Below are positions 39,643 to 40,743 of a stretch of 40,743 nucleotides of DNA, one piece after another (position 1 is the first letter of the stretch; each line of letters starts with the position of its first letter). This stretch comes from an uncultured Oscillibacter sp. (GTDB lineage: Bacteria > Bacillota > Clostridia > Oscillospirales > Oscillospiraceae). A program made the position numbers and the translations under genes. Under the pieces are notes generated by a model. That model made no database searches. It saw only the letters and a program-made list of their open reading frames with translations, and was not told where the DNA came from. The stretch is taken from positions 1 to 40,743 of the forward strand of contig CANRYZ010000011.1 in the NCBI GenBank assembly GCA_947644365.1, read 5' to 3'.

Positions 39643-39829
39643 CTTGAAAATCGGTAATCCGATTTTCAAGGCGGGCATTGCCCGCCGGCACATAAAATGT
39701 GCTGTGTTTTGTCTATGAAGTCCACCGCCAAGCCGTTTTACGGCTCTCGGGGCGCGTAGGCGCCCCGAGGTTGAAAAGAAGTATTTACTTCTTTTCAACT
39801 GCGGTGACTATAGCAGTCCACCGGACTGC
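39643..39829. repeat. Tandem cluster of seven short perfect hairpins
   Basis: Arms, in order: CTTGAAAATCGG (39643-39654/39659-39670), GGCGGGC (39670-39676/39680-39686), GCACAT (39688-39693/39697-39702), AGCCGT (39731-39736/39740-39745), CTCGGGGCGC (39746-39755/39760-39769), GTTGAAAAGAAGT (39770-39782/39787-39799), GCAGTCC (39813-39819/39823-39829). Loops are 3-4 nt. Several are directly abutting and none has a downstream T run. No gene or known element explains the stretch. Confidence 0.75.
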
Positions 39830-39857
39830 CGCCAGTGTTTTTGAGGATTGCTGTAAA

Positions 39858-39896
39858 TTGAAGGCGCGGCGGGCTCTATGCCCGCCGCGCCTTCAA
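39858..39896 (-). terminator. Terminator of gapA
   Basis: A 17-bp perfect stem (TTGAAGGCGCGGCGGGC and complement, arms 39858-39874 and 39880-39896) with a 5-nt loop lies about 20 nt after the gapA stop; a short AT-rich stretch follows on the minus strand. Confidence 0.85.
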
Positions 39897-39916
39897 AACA
39901 GAAGTGATGGGAATGA

Positions 39917-40743
<827 letters not shown>

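Noticed and set aside
39593-39829. CRISPR array
   Set aside because: The repeated units are palindromes of different sequence, without a constant repeat or regular spacers, and no cas gene is near.

Overview
The window looks like chromosome from an anaerobic, endospore-forming, high-GC member of the Firmicutes, most like the Oscillospiraceae (Flavonifractor / Lawsonibacter / Intestinimonas type). The evidence is strong G/C bias at third codon positions, AGGAGG-type ribosome sites, a YqfC-YqfD-PhoH-YbeY block, a YlbJ-like protein, a GerA/SpoVAF germination protein, a LysM-GH18 spore-cortex type enzyme, and clostridial-style ABC sugar and 2-oxoacid dehydrogenase operons. The species assignment is inference.

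Layout. (1) 1-2783: end of a 2-oxoacid dehydrogenase operon (E2, then an E3 carrying its own lipoyl domain), closed by a terminator. (2) 3059-7430: a threonine-dehydrogenase-like zinc alcohol dehydrogenase, E1 alpha, E1 beta and a second E2 (acetoin/pyruvate dehydrogenase type), with no E3 of its own. (3) 7802-12686, minus strand: a sigma-54 activator, then an amino-acid:cation symporter and a LysA-type decarboxylase. A textbook -24/-12 promoter lies in front of the symporter. (4) 12751-18397, minus strand: yqfC, yqfD, phoH, ybeY, an unknown small membrane protein and recD2. (5) 18507-25993: mixed single genes: YlbJ-like protein, deoC, SLH-protease, HAD phosphatase, ZIP transporter, LysM-GH18, zinc-ribbon protein and WYL regulator. 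(6) 26261-37213: a large amino-sugar region: galE, sugar nucleotidyltransferase, NahK-type anomeric kinase, PocR-AraC regulator, ABC sugar transporter, nagB, nagA and msmK. (7) 37262-40743, minus strand: SpoVAF-like protein, a ferredoxin, about 900 bp with no intact gene, and the 3' part of gapA.

How the genes work together. The amino-sugar region reads as one catabolic route. A lipoprotein-dependent ABC importer powered by an MsmK-type ATPase brings in a hexosamine-containing sugar. NahK phosphorylates it at C1, the nucleotidyltransferase activates it, and GalE epimerises it; GalE has Cys at the position that decides acceptance of N-acetylated sugars. NagA and NagB pass the carbon to fructose-6-P. 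The PocR-AraC protein is the likely local sensor. In the 3-7 kb region an alcohol is probably oxidised to a ketone/2-oxo compound and cleaved to acyl-CoA, probably borrowing E3 from the operon next door.

The least conventional parts are: the sigma-54 controlled symporter/LysA-like unit, which could be an amino-acid catabolic system instead of lysine biosynthesis; the GalT-less hexosamine route; two stretches packed with short tandem hairpins; and a possible Spo0E-like remnant lying across a promoter-like sequence near 39.2 kb.
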